DNA of 64,000 bases. Origin: Diphasiastrum complanatum. Taxonomy: Eukaryota; Streptophyta; Lycopodiopsida; Lycopodiales; Lycopodiaceae. Every line of letters begins with the position of its first letter. The first letter of the stretch is position 1. Of this stretch, positions 23,390 through 33,935 are shown piece after piece. The position numbers were made by a program, and so were the translations under genes. The stretch is from contig CM055109.1 of assembly GCA_029204225.1 (NCBI GenBank), positions 44,145,054 through 44,209,053 on the forward strand, read 5' to 3'. The notes under the pieces were generated by a model. That model worked only from the letters and a program-made list of their open reading frames with translations, searched no databases and was not told the origin of the DNA.

Positions 23390-24355
23390 TGAAGAAGAAG
23401 ATGAACATGTTAAGGGTGAAGTACCACAAGACAAATGGAAAAAGTGGATCTCAAGGTATGAAGAAGCCAAAAAGGAAAGAAACATAACATTGAAACGAAG
23501 AAGAAATATCAATCGAAGGAGGAGGAGGACGTTGGAGAACGACGAACCATTGAAGCCTTTGTCTTCAAAATGCTCTCGTGAATGGGTTTTTGATACGATG
23601 CTAAAAGCATCCAAAAATGGAGAAGAAGTGACCGAATTAGAATGGGAATTTGTTCGCAGATGTGGATGGAAGGTTAGTGTAATATTGTTTTTGTGAAGTT
23701 TTGTTTTTGTACTACTCAATATATGAATAGTATTTCTAATTACACACATTAGTTTTTTTTTTGTGTGTTTTAGTATACATCATACACTGCCATGTGGGCA
23801 TATGGACACCATTATCGTGTTGAGAGAGTTGACAACAAGCGACGTACATATGATTGCGGTATAATGGCAACTTTCAACAAGAGAGTCGTTCTAGTGCGAG
23901 GGACCCTAATGTCATTTCGGGCTACCTAGACTATGTCGGCACATTGCAACATATTTATGAAGTCGATTACGAGACTAACGGCAAATACTTTATTTTTGAC
24001 GTAAAATGGTTTAAGGTCATCTATTGTGGAAGCAACACCACGATTAGAAATGATAACTCAAAGTTTTTTCAAATTGACTCAACAAAATGTATATCGATGG
24101 ACTCTCATGACACTTTAGTATTGCCACGACATTGCGAACAAGTGAGACTCTAAAATTTCAATGTCATTAATATTCGCAATCCAATTATTTATGTATCAAT
24201 CTTATAAGACTAACTTAATTTTTTTTAATGAGGGTAGCTCACATCATCAAAGAGACACGATCGGAAATTTACGATTATACCTAGACCTAGATTCGGATGA
24301 GTGTCAAGACTGGTGTGATGATGAAAATGATGTAAATGATGAGAATGATCTATGA
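23390..24355 (+). pseudogene. CACTA transposase C-terminal part (DUF4216-like)
   Basis: A Lys/Arg-rich segment (about 23400-23690) with repeated RRR motifs leads into a 99-aa frame (23854-24153) reading GYLDYVGTLQHIYEVDY and FDVKWFKV, the DUF4216 signature that ends many plant CACTA transposases. A last small acidic frame (24161-24355) follows. Two poly-T and AG-rich gaps (23700-23775 and 24190-24235) look like introns. The frames are still fairly open, so decay here is milder than in the neighbouring retroelements. Confidence 0.7.
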
Positions 24356-24360
24356 TTATT

Positions 24361-25145
<785 letters not shown>

Positions 25146-25199
25146 TAAATTTTAAATCAATGCAAAATGTTGAACACACACACACACACACACACAATC

Positions 25200-25898
25200 C
25201 ACTCATCTCTCTAAACCATGTAAAGGTTGTGATAGGTCAAGAACACATTGAGGTCCAGCAATGGACAACAATGTCACTTTTTTATTCTTGAAACCGTCCA
25301 CCCTGCCTCAATAGGCAGCGATGGACAATTGTGGTTATGTGATAATTTTCTGAAATTGCAGGTGATAGTAATGATGTAACCACGATTTTTCCATGCTTTT
25401 GCTTGTTCAGTGAGCAACGATGGAGGGCTGCCTCACTCCTGCACGATGGACACATTCAAGCCTAGCTCTTGGATATGTGCTCTCTTTACAAGTGTTCATA
25501 GAACTTGTGATCTCATAGTATGAAGCTAATGATATCTCATGTTGTAGCTTCATTATACTGCTCCGGCTTTGTCAGAATTTTACTTGGTTCTTTCCTGAAC
25601 CGACTACTCACTATTGAAAGGTATGCAACCAACCGGATCTCTGCATTGCAAGTTAACTAACATAGTCAAAAGATGTCTTGTAAAGTGCTTTCTACATAAC
25701 TTTTCAAAGAAATACGCTCACTCCATGGTTTCTTGGCTTTCTTATGTTCTAAAAGAGTAAGAACTCAGTCGCTTTGAAACTACTATGGCTGCCTCCCAAG
25801 AAGCTACGTCTACAACTATTCAGGTACACTTTTTGAGTTTAAATATACTCTTCACAACTTCGGTAAGTATGGTAGTTTTGGTTCCATAAAGGCTATGA
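25200..25898. other. No gene seen
   Basis: Sequence between the microsatellite and the minus-strand copia LTR; no recognisable coding or repeat structure. Confidence 0.4.
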
Positions 25899-26545
25899 TG
25901 TGAAAGATTTCAGATCCTTAAGATCCAATCTACTTGAATGATCTTTGGTTAGAAAGAGAAATACACTACCAATTTCACCAATGTAGAAAAATCAGCATCT
26001 ACACACAATTTGAGATGCAAACACTAATAGAACTTGATCAAACTTGAATGAAATGATTATGTACTGTTGCTGTCCGTAAAAAACCAGCAAGCTACTATAT
26101 TTCACACGTGTGGATCCAGAAATAGGAAATATAGATCATTCTACACACAGAATTGCAAGCAATCACCAAGATAGTGCACCAATGGATAGTAGAACCCAAG
26201 AGAACCATGTATAAGCATGAAATGAGATAGAGAAGAGAGAAGATGACTCTCTCCACGAGTTACATCCTTTTATAGCAGGTCTAAACCCTATTTGGCCACT
26301 TGGCTTTCCCACCAAAATGCTAACCCTACCAATTTTGGGTCTAGATTTGTACCCAACTTATTCAAATTGAATCTACTCAAACTCGCATTCTATCTTTCCC
26401 ACACTTTCAAAAAGTGTTTATTCAAATGAAATTTAGACTAATTAACTTTGAAAAGTCAACCTCTAAGTCTAAAACAAGTTTTGGCCTCAATATGCCAAAT
26501 ATGGAAATATTGCAAAATGTGATGAAACTAGTTGAATCTTTCACA
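25899..26545 (-). repeat. Copia 3' LTR (family A, copy 2)
   Basis: Read on the minus strand it begins TGTGAAAGAT at 26545 and ends ATCTTTCACA at 25899, an exact 10-bp terminal inverted repeat. TATA box TATAAAAGG lies at about 26270. The sequence is an obvious homologue of the LTR at 6883-7560, slightly shorter (647 against 678 bases). Confidence 0.92.
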
Positions 26546-27129
26546 CTCCCTCTTCAACTAGTTTTAGCATAGACTTTGATAATACTCCAAGTGAAGTCCT
26601 ATGCTTCATGAACAAGTATTTTCCCAATGCTTTGGTGAAGATATCAGCTACACATTCCCTTGAAGACACATGTTGAAGCTCCACCTCCTTTGCAATGACT
26701 TGCTCCCTCACAAAATGATATTGTATCTCAATATGCTTGCTCCTAGCATGAAAGATAGGATTGGATGCCATTCTTTGGGCTGATTGATTGTCACAAAAGA
26801 TGATTGGGCTCTCTGAAAAATTCAGCAAGTGAAGATCCTTGATCATCCTCTTGATCCATACCATCTCCTTTGTGCAATGTGTAAGAGCTTTGTACTCGGC
26901 CTCACTGGATGACAATGAGATAGTGGCTTGTTTCTTTGACATCCATGATATAGCTCCATCACCTATGAAAATACAATAAGAACTAATGGATTTCCTATCC
27001 ATTATATCTCCAGCATAGTCCGAATCTGAAAATCCAAAAAGATTAGGTGATGATCCCTCATACAATATGCCAAAATCTCGAGTTCCAATGATGTACCTCA
27101 AAACTCGCTTTCCTAGCTTCCAATGCTCC
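26541..27129 (-). pseudogene. Copia RNase H (family A, copy 2)
   Basis: The 186-aa frame contains GFSDSDYAGD, WMSKKQATISLSSSEAEY, FCDNQSAQ and SKHIEIQYHFVREQV, with all RNase H catalytic acidic positions in place. The stop codon lies just inside the LTR. Homology to the copy at 6.3 kb starts abruptly at about 27129 (AGGAGCATTGG on the minus strand), where the inserted segment ends. RNase H removes template RNA during cDNA synthesis. This domain is nearly intact, but it is out of frame with the segment upstream. Confidence 0.88.
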
Positions 27130-28189
27130 TAGCATAGTTTTTGTCAATAGAACTTTGATCCATCATAAGAATGATCTTCTTCCTAAGAATAGATCTCCTT
27201 TCAATGATCATGTAATGCTCAAAATAGAAACAACCATAATTGATATAGAGAATAGTGTCCACTTGGGATGCTTCACTATTTCTTACATCAATTTTACATG
27301 TAAAAATGTGACTAGAACATGAAGAATCAAATAGAATGTAAATGAAATGATTCCACCATGCTTCCAACTATGAACTCTCTGGAAAAATACAGCAAACAAA
27401 CAATAAATGTGAGTGATCAACTTTTGCTTGCATGTCTCCTCCTCCTTTGTCCTTTGTTGCCTTGTATCCACCATGATACTCCATGAATGAGCCTCCATCT
27501 TCATCTTGCCACAAGAAACCATCAAACCTTGGAAATCCATGAGTAGGTGAGTACATAAATGATGCAAATCCAGCACCACATGACTCCATAAACCAAGTAG
27601 TTTGCACTAGTCCATCTTCAAGATCTACTTGACAAAAGAAAATGACCATGAATTCACCAAAAATTGACAATCTCCAAGTATTGGCACCAAGTAGCTCAAC
27701 ACTTGAGAACTTAGCCATGGATGAGTGACATAATGAACCTACAATAGCTTCATTTCCATCAGCAAAATCAGCCAAGAATTCTAGTACAAATCCAACATCA
27801 AAACAATGCTCACCAGTGTAGCTAGTTTTACCATATCTTGACAATTTGCACACATCCACATGAAATTGCTCAAACATGAGATAGAACAAGTAAAGTAAAC
27901 TTGAACAACACTTCCTTGCTTCTCCTTTGACCTTACTTGAGTCTTCAATATGCTGCAAAAACAGATCCATAACACCTTTGCCAATTACCTCTCCTTTGAT
28001 GCTCTTGACTAGCTCCAAATTGCCAACTTCCCTTTTAACTACTTGAAGCGCTTTGAGATCAACCTCTTGATCTTCAACTTGACCATCAAAGTCATTGAAA
28101 AAAATTTGTTTTCCAGATCCATTACTTGATTTTACAGCAAGATAACATCCATTCACTTGCATAGCTCCATGTACACAAGAAGATCTTCC
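27130..28189 (-). other. Unidentified open segment replacing copia RT
   Basis: Exactly where the copia RT should lie, about 1.06 kb of unrelated sequence is fused in frame to the integrase/RT N-terminus. It gives 273 codons to a TAG at 27368-27370, then, in the same frame, 84 more codons to 27113. The protein is rich in Phe, Cys, Gly and Ser (for example RKCCSSLLYLFYLMFEQF). No RT motif (YVDD or similar) and no other family is recognised. Possibilities are a captured host gene fragment, a piece of another element, or a lineage-specific spacer. A patch of about 65 bases near 27240-27310 also resembles 58595-58665. Confidence 0.55.
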
Positions 28190-29191
28190 AAAAGATGTTC
28201 CACTCTTCATAAGAGATCGATACTCAAGATCCATTGCTTGGATCCACTTCTCTTCTTCCCTTGCATGATCTACACTTGTAGGATCATCCAAAGAGGTTAG
28301 GAAAGCAACATAATTTCTAGAAACTACTTGCTTACCCTTTTGATCATATGTGAGCCTTGAAGGTACTTGTCTTTCTCTTGATGTTCTCCTTGGCTTTTGA
28401 CTTGATGAAGGTCCATTATCACCACCATCCAAAGTAGAATCCTTCTCATCAACATCAAGAATGTTAGATCCATCTACTTTACCATAAATCATGCTTGAAG
28501 ACACCTTTGGAATGTTTCCCTCATAAAAAATGACATCTCTACCAACAATCACTTTGTTAGTAGAAGGAATGTAAACCTTGTAGGCTTTACTCACCTCACT
28601 ATATCCAACAGAAATACCTCTTCTTGAAGATGGATCCTCCTTGGTCCTATCATCAAGAGTAATGTTGACATAGCATTTGCATCCAAAGGTTCTTAGAAAG
28701 TTGACACTCGGCCTCCTCTTGAATAGCATCTCAAAAGGTGTCCTTCCATCCAAAATAGCACTCAGCCACCTATTGCACAAGAAATTGGCACACAACAAAG
28801 CTTGATCCCAAAATGGTTTGTCAAGATTAGCACTTAACCTCATAGCTTTAGCACTTTCACATAAAGTTCTATTCTTCCTTTCAGCCACTCCATTCTGTTG
28901 TGGGGTCCTTGATGTTGTATGCTCCCTCTTGATCCCATGCTCATCACAAAAGGCCTTGAACTTGTTAGATATGTACTCACCACCATTGTCACCTCTCAAG
29001 CACTTGACCTTTGTGGAGAATTGGTTCTCCCTTGCATTCTTGAACTTGACAAAGACATCATACACTTCATCCTTGCTCTTTAGTAGATAGATCCAACAAA
29101 ATCTACTAAAATCATCAATGAATGTTACATACATCTTAGCTCCACTATTGCTAATTGTAGTAAATCCATGAATATCCGAATGTACACCTCT
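28190..29191 (-). pseudogene. Copia integrase core and RT N-terminal edge
   Basis: The frame from 29134 carries a retroviral-type integrase core. FIDDFSRF supplies the first Asp (residue 7 or 8), RGDNGGEY the second (Asp49), and NGVAERKNR the Glu (Glu85), giving the copia-type DX35E spacing. TPFEMLFKRRPSV and VGRDVIFYEG follow as C-terminal copia blocks, then REEEKWIQAMDLEYRSLMKSGTSF, the start of copia RT, which breaks off at residue 315. In-frame sequence also extends upstream of 29134 to the junction at 29192-29195, beyond which gypsy sequence begins. Integrase inserts cDNA into the genome. The domain looks intact, but its upstream partner lies 11.8 kb away in inverse orientation. Confidence 0.88.
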
Positions 29192-29195
29192 AACT

Positions 29196-29290
29196 TCTCA
29201 AATATTGCAGTCCAAAAATTGCCAATAAAACAAGCGGACCCAGTGTCAAACAGAACCTGAACATCTCTACCACACTCGCATAATAATAAG
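29196..29290 (-). pseudogene. Gypsy protease fused to integrase remnant
   Basis: The frame includes VLFDTGSA, the active-site loop of a gypsy aspartic protease, followed at once by CFIGNFWTAIFEKL, which matches the integrase core just before its ETDGQTERVNQ block. All of RT and RNase H, most of the protease and the first half of integrase are absent. The join is probably an internal deletion. Sequence homology switches to copia at 29192-29195. Confidence 0.65.
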
Positions 29291-30547
29291 AGAAGTGTTA
29301 GGAAATTGATACCCTTGGCGAGCCGATTTTGACAAAAGCGCTGGTGGAGCCATGTCCACTCTCCTGACCACCGAAACATTCATGAGGTGTGCAACATCTG
29401 GATTGGCTTCCTGCTCGATCTCTTCCACTATCATAGGATCATCACCCTGGTCCATCTGGTCCACCTGAAGATTATATGTGGTCCGCATCAAGTTCCGTGG
29501 ACATTCCTTCCACCTATGTTGTCCCAAACATCCAAAATAGAGGTTCTCCCTCTTTGCATGTTCTTGGTCCTGAGGTGACAACATTGAAGGATGCTGACCC
29601 TTTTGGACATTGGGCTGCCCATACAACCCTTTGCCTTTTGGGGCCCCTGCACCCTTCTTCTTTTGGTCACCTCGAGCTTTCCACTGATTGGTTTGACCTT
29701 CAAACTTTCTCTTTTGTTCCATTTGCCCTTGCGTCCCCAAGATTGTTGACCACCTATACCAGCTACCGCAACAGGATCCAGGCCTTTTTTCCCATCTTCA
29801 TAATACAAAGCCATCTGGATGGCTCCCCGCAAATCATGAGATTGCTCCTTCCACACGAAAGGGCGAATACTCTCTCGAAGTTCCTCCACAAAGTGAAATA
29901 TTTGCATGTACATAGGAATGCGTAACAAAGCCTCTCGGTACTTGTCTACATAATCCTGCACTCTCAAGTTACCCTGCTTCAAATTAAGACCATTGTTGCA
30001 AGGCTCTGTTGTCTTCATCCATAGGCACCTAGTTTTGTGCAAACATTTGTCGGAATGCCTCTCATGTGGTTGGAACTAGGTCATCCTTTTCCACCTTCCT
30101 CCACCACCTTTGTGCTAACTCTTCAAAACAATATGTGGCTTCAGCAATCATTTCAATTTCATTGTCTATGCCACACATCTGGAATGTTTTCTCCCAATTT
30201 TGCCACCAATTCTCAACGACATCACTAGTTCTCATAGATATTGTTGTAGTGAACTTCGAAGGTTTTAAATCTTTGATAGTAGGTAGCTTTCTCTTTCGAA
30301 ATCCCAACTCAGCTTCATGGGTCGTTGACAATGTCCTTTCTGTTTCCATAGCTGTACCACTGACTCTCTCAGGAACACTAGCCCCTTTGCCTTTGAGTTG
30401 CTCCAAAATCAACTTAAGAGTAGCCTCGATAGCATCCACCTTGGAACATACAGCATCTAATCTCTGTGAATCTTGACTAGTGTTGCTTGCGGATGCCATA
30501 GCAGAAAAATAGGTAGCAGAAACAAAGCAAAACCAAGCTCTCAACAC
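29267..30547 (-). pseudogene. gag: Gypsy gag, copy B
   Basis: The minus-strand frame 30547-30062 encodes a capsid-like N-terminus with a coiled-coil start (VDAIEATLKLILEQL) and the Gag core VVENWWQNWEKTFQMC and ELAQRWWRK. A frame break follows, and 30042-29488 plus 29740-29267 carry NLRVQDYVDKYREALLRI, HFVEELRESIRPFV and the knuckle. In this copy the first zinc ligand is lost: the knuckle reads YFGCLGQHRWKEC instead of CFGCLGQHRWKEC. Gag forms the virus-like particle and packages RNA. Two frameshifts disable it. It is a tandem duplicate of gag copy A. Confidence 0.82.
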
Positions 30548-30972
30548 CTCAAATCACTATACAGATAGGTGACCCTGAATTCAACAAACTAGGGTTTCAA
30601 ACTGACAATTGGCAAAAAAACTATGGATGATCACCGAATCAGAAGTAGAAAAGCCCTGCTCTATCAGCGACCTACCACAAGAAGCTATTTGCAACTGACA
30701 TATCTGAAAAATACTGAGTATTGAAGAAGTTGCAAACAGATTTACAAATCCTATGTGGGCTGAATTTTCACAAAACCAAAGAGAATAATCAAGCGACGCA
30801 ATAGAAAATGCTCAAAGGCTGCCAGAAGATTAGCAATCCACCATAGGGCTTCAATCTGCTATCTTATGGGCTCCAAATCTGCCAACAGATCACCTGCAGT
30901 AGGGCGTTGGCTCTCCAAGAATGCTCCAAACCCTCACTGAAGATGCCAAATCCCACACAAGTCTTGAAAGTA

Positions 30973-30987
30973 ACTACTCTGATACCA
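30973..30987 (-). promoter_or_regulatory. Internal primer-binding site (Met-tRNA)
   Basis: On the minus strand TGGTATCAGAGTAG starts two bases inside the truncated LTR end at 30990. It resembles the complement of the 3' end of initiator Met-tRNA. It is the duplicate of the site at 33137-33150. Confidence 0.7.
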
Positions 30988-30989
30988 AA

Positions 30990-31435
30990 TGTTGCACACA
31001 CGCTCACAAACCCTAAGTAAATACACATAATTACCCAGCATATCCGTCACTTTATTAATCTCAAGTAAATGTACATAGATTAACAAGCAAACATGAGAGC
31101 TCTGTTGCTAGTCTCCTCCCAACCATAGCTACATAGGAATACCATAATGAGGAATGCTTGACCAGGCTCACACTATATCCCCTCAAGCACCCCTTAAACC
31201 TAACACATCCTAACGTCAACACATGGCAAACTCCATGCACAGCCGACACTTGCCACTTGGCAGTACCCTAACACATAGGCAAGCTAGTAGGTGGATAGTC
31301 TGACACGTGTCACTCATGCATTGGATCAAGTGTCCCAATGAGCATATGACACGTCCTGTTGACTCGTCCATTGACCGTCCGACAAGTGTCACTCATGCAC
31401 TGGACCAAGTGTCCCAGTGAGCACATGACACGTGT
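30990..31435 (-). repeat. Truncated internal gypsy LTR
   Basis: Aligned by eye with the full LTR at 33153-33829 on the same strand, it matches from the LTR end (TGTTGCACAC at 30990) through the ACACGTGTC-containing tandem repeats and stops at about 31435, where gag copy A begins. The left part of the U3 is missing. It marks the junction of a tandem duplication inside the element. Confidence 0.82.
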
Positions 31436-32637
31436 CTACTCTCCTGACCACTACAACATTCATGAGGCGTGGAACATCTGGATTGGCTTCTTGCTCAATC
31501 TCTTCCACTGTCATAGGGTCATCACCTTGGTTCATCTGATCCACCTGAAGATTATATGTGGTCCGCATCAAGTTTCTTGGACATTCCTTCCACCTATGTT
31601 GTCCCAAACATCCAAAACATAGGTTCTCCCTCTTTGCACGTTCTTGGTCCTGAGGCGACAACATTGATAGACGCTGACCCTTTTTGGCATTGTGTTGCCC
31701 ATACAACCCTTTGCCTTTTGGAGCCTCTACACCCTTCTTCCTTCGGTCACCCTGAGCTTGCCACTGATTGGTTTGACCTTCAAACTTTCTCTTTTTGTTC
31801 CATTTGCCCTTGCGTCCCCAAGGTTGCTGACCACTTGTATCAGCTACCGCAATAGGATCCGGGCCTTTTTTCCCTTCTTCATAATACAAAGCCATCTGGA
31901 TGGCTCCCCGCAAATCATGAGATTGCTCCTTTTGCACGAAAGGTCGAATACTCTCTCGAAGTCCCTCCACAAAGTGAAATATTTGCATGTATATAGGAAC
32001 TTCCTGAGGAATGCGTAACAAAGCCTCTCGGTACTTGTGCATAATCCTGCACACTCAAGTTACCCTGCTTCAAATCAGACCACTGTTGCATGGCTCTGTT
32101 GTCTTCATCCATAGGCACCCAGTTTTGCGCAAACATTTGCCAGAATGCCTCCAATGTGGTTGGAACTAGGTCATCCTTTTCCACCATCCTCCACCACCTT
32201 TGTGATGACTCTTGAAAACGATATGTAGCTTCAGCAATCATCTCAGTTTCATTGGCTATGCCACACATCTTGAATGCTTTCTCCCACTTTTTCAACCAAT
32301 TCTCAACGGCATCAGTAGTTCTCATAGGTATTGTTGCAGTGAACTTCGGAGGGTTTAAATCTTTGGTAGTAGGTAGCTTTCTCTTTCGAAACCCCAACTC
32401 AGCTTCATGGGTCGTTGACAATGTCCTTTCTGTTTCCATAGCTGTACCACTGACTCTCTCAGGAACACTAGCCCCTTTGCCTTTGAGTTGCTCCAAAATC
32501 AACTTAAGAGTAGCCTCGATAGCATCCACCTTGGAACATACAGCATCTAATCTATGTGAATCTTGACTAGTGTTGCTTGCGGATGCCATAGCAGAAAAAT
32601 AGGTAGCAGAAACAAAGCAAAACCAAGCTCTCAACAC
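31389..32637 (-). pseudogene. gag: Gypsy gag, copy A
   Basis: Minus-strand frames 32637-31915 (240 aa) and 32054-31389 (221 aa) overlap and together span Gag. The order is coiled-coil N-terminus, capsid core (VENWLKKWEKAFKMCGI, RFQESSQRWWR, FWQMFAQNWVP), HFVEGLRESIRPF, a basic Lys/Gly-rich linker, and an intact CX2CX3HX4C knuckle (CFGCLGQHRWKEC). One frameshift near 32040 separates them. The last codons run into the truncated LTR at 31435. The leader between PBS and ATG is about 500 bases. It is better preserved than copy B. Confidence 0.85.
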
Positions 32638-33136
32638 CTCAAATCACTACACAGATAAGTTGTCCTAAATTCCTAGAAGAACTGAATAGAATAGATCTCC
32701 TACAGCCAAGTTCTAACTACACATAGACTCTTCTTCTCCAAAAACCAGCAAACTAGGGTTTCAAACTGACAATTGGCAAAAAACTATGGATGATCACCGA
32801 ATCAGAAGGCGAAAAGCCTTACACTACCAGCGACCTACCACAATAAGCTATTTGCAACTGACAGATCTGAAAAATACTGAGTATTGAAGAAGCTAAAAAC
32901 AGATTTACAAATCCTATGCAGGCTGGGTTTTCACAAAAGCAAAGAGAATAATCAAGCCGCGTAGTAGAAAATGCTCAAAGGCTGCCAGAAGATCAGCAAT
33001 CCAGCATAGGGCTTCAATCTGCTATCTTATGGGCTCCAAACCTACCAACAGATCACCTACAGTAGGGCGTTGGCTCTCCAAGAATGCTCCAAACCCTCAC
33101 TGAAGATGCCAAATCCCACACAAGTCTTGAAAGTAA

Positions 33137-33150
33137 CTACTCTGATACCA
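33137..33150 (-). promoter_or_regulatory. Gypsy primer-binding site (Met-tRNA)
   Basis: TGGTATCAGAGTAG on the minus strand, two bases after the LTR end at 33153. This is the standard first-strand priming site for plant LTR retrotransposons that use initiator Met-tRNA. Confidence 0.8.
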
Positions 33151-33152
33151 AA

Positions 33153-33829
33153 TGTTGCACACACGCTCACAAACTCTAAGTAAATACACAGAATTACCCA
33201 ACAAATCCGTTACTTTATTAATCTCAAGCAAATGTACATAGATCAACAAGCAAACATGAGAGCTCTGTTGCAAGTCTCCTCCCAACCATAGCTGCATAGG
33301 AATACCATAATCATAATCATAATGAGGAATGCCTGGCAAGGCTCACACTATATCCCCTCAAGCACACCTTAACCCTGACACATCCTAGCGTCGACACATG
33401 GCAAACTCCATGCACAGCCGACACTTGCCACTTGGCAGTATCCTGACACATAGGCAAGCTAGTAGGTGGACAATCTGACACGTGTCACTCATGCATTGGA
33501 CCAAGTGTCCCAATGAGCATATGACACATGTCCTGTTGACCCGTCCATTGACCGTCTGACAAGTGTCACTCATGCACAGGACCAAGTGTTCTAGTGAGCA
33601 TATGACACATGTCACGTTGACCGGTCAACCCTTCCTACTTTTTAGGAGGTCAGTCAAGCAGACTCTCATGAGACCCAATACCCCCTTGGCCATCTTGGAT
33701 TTAGTCACTATAACAGATATTTACATTGTAATTTACAATTGTCTCCATAGGCCGGTGACTTAGCCATTTATTATTTAATAATTACAATTTACCATACATT
33801 GGGCAAAGAGATTCAAAGTACATGTGACA
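33153..33829 (-). repeat. Gypsy 5' LTR
   Basis: Minus strand, TGTCACATGTAC at 33829 to GTGTGCAACA at 33153 (677 bases). It is the homologue of the plus-strand LTR at 41795-42460. U3 carries two imperfect 70-80-base tandem copies with GACACGTGTC-like palindromes (33477 and 33557). The five outer flanking bases, 33830-33834, are CAAAC, the complement of the GTTTG that follows the other LTR at 42461-42465. Confidence 0.92.
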
Positions 33830-33834
33830 CAAAC
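33830..33834. repeat. Target-site duplication of gypsy element (left member)
   Basis: CAAAC here is the reverse complement of GTTTG at 42461-42465. The two are expected to be direct repeats in an undisturbed insertion; the opposite orientation is explained by the inversion between them. Confidence 0.75.
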
Positions 33835-33839
33835 TCTAT

Positions 33840-33935
33840 GTCGAACTCTAGCCAATGGCCCTAACACAAGTGTTGGAATCAAACTCAACTCTAGCCAATG
33901 GCCTGACACAAGTGTTGGGATCAAACTCAATGGAC
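33840..33935. repeat. Tandem duplication, unit about 45 bases
   Basis: ACTCTAGCCAATGGCC, ACACAAGTGTTGG and ATCAAACTCAA blocks occur twice in a row (from about 33846 and about 33887). Seen directly, no known role. Confidence 0.75.

Larger units (their letters stand above)
20372..24360 (+). mobile_element. CACTA (En/Spm) DNA transposon, 3' end not found
   Basis: A CACTACAACACCC terminus begins at 20372 and is followed by a subterminal zone of repeated TCCGACGT motifs (about 20440-20776). Exons of a TNP2-like transposase (about 21034-22928) and then DUF4218- and DUF4216-like blocks (23012-24153) follow, all on the plus strand and in the order seen in plant CACTA transposases. A matching terminus was searched for by eye to about 25900 without success, so the right end is lost, diverged or beyond. 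Stops and frame changes indicate decay, although some of them may be introns. Confidence 0.82.
25899..29191 (-). mobile_element. Copia family A, copy 2: 3' half (integrase to 3' LTR)
   Basis: Minus strand, from the integrase core at about 29191 down to the 3' LTR ending at 25899. RNase H is close to that of the copy at 6.3 kb. The 5' half (LTR fragment, primer site, gag, protease, pre-integrase) is found on the plus strand at 38713-40979, separated by an apparent inversion. Most of RT is replaced by unrelated sequence at 27130-28189. The element is therefore non-autonomous and rearranged. The bases outside the LTR at 25894-25898 are TATGA; the paired 5' flank cannot be tested because the 5' LTR is truncated. 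Confidence 0.85.
29192..33829 (-). mobile_element. Gypsy (chromovirus-like) element, 5' part, inverted
   Basis: Minus strand: 5' LTR (33829-33153), Met-tRNA primer site, gag copy A, a truncated internal LTR (31435-30990), a second primer site, gag copy B, and a fused protease/integrase remnant up to 29196. It meets copia sequence at 29192-29195. The matching 3' part is on the plus strand at 40984-42460. No RT or RNase H is present anywhere between, so this is a gag-carrying, pol-deleted element similar in design to the TR-GAG class of plant non-autonomous LTR elements. Confidence 0.85.

Noticed and set aside
29387-32566. Plus-strand frames of 99-149 residues across the gag region
   Set aside because: They are antisense shadows of the minus-strand gag copies, which carry the knuckle and capsid motifs.
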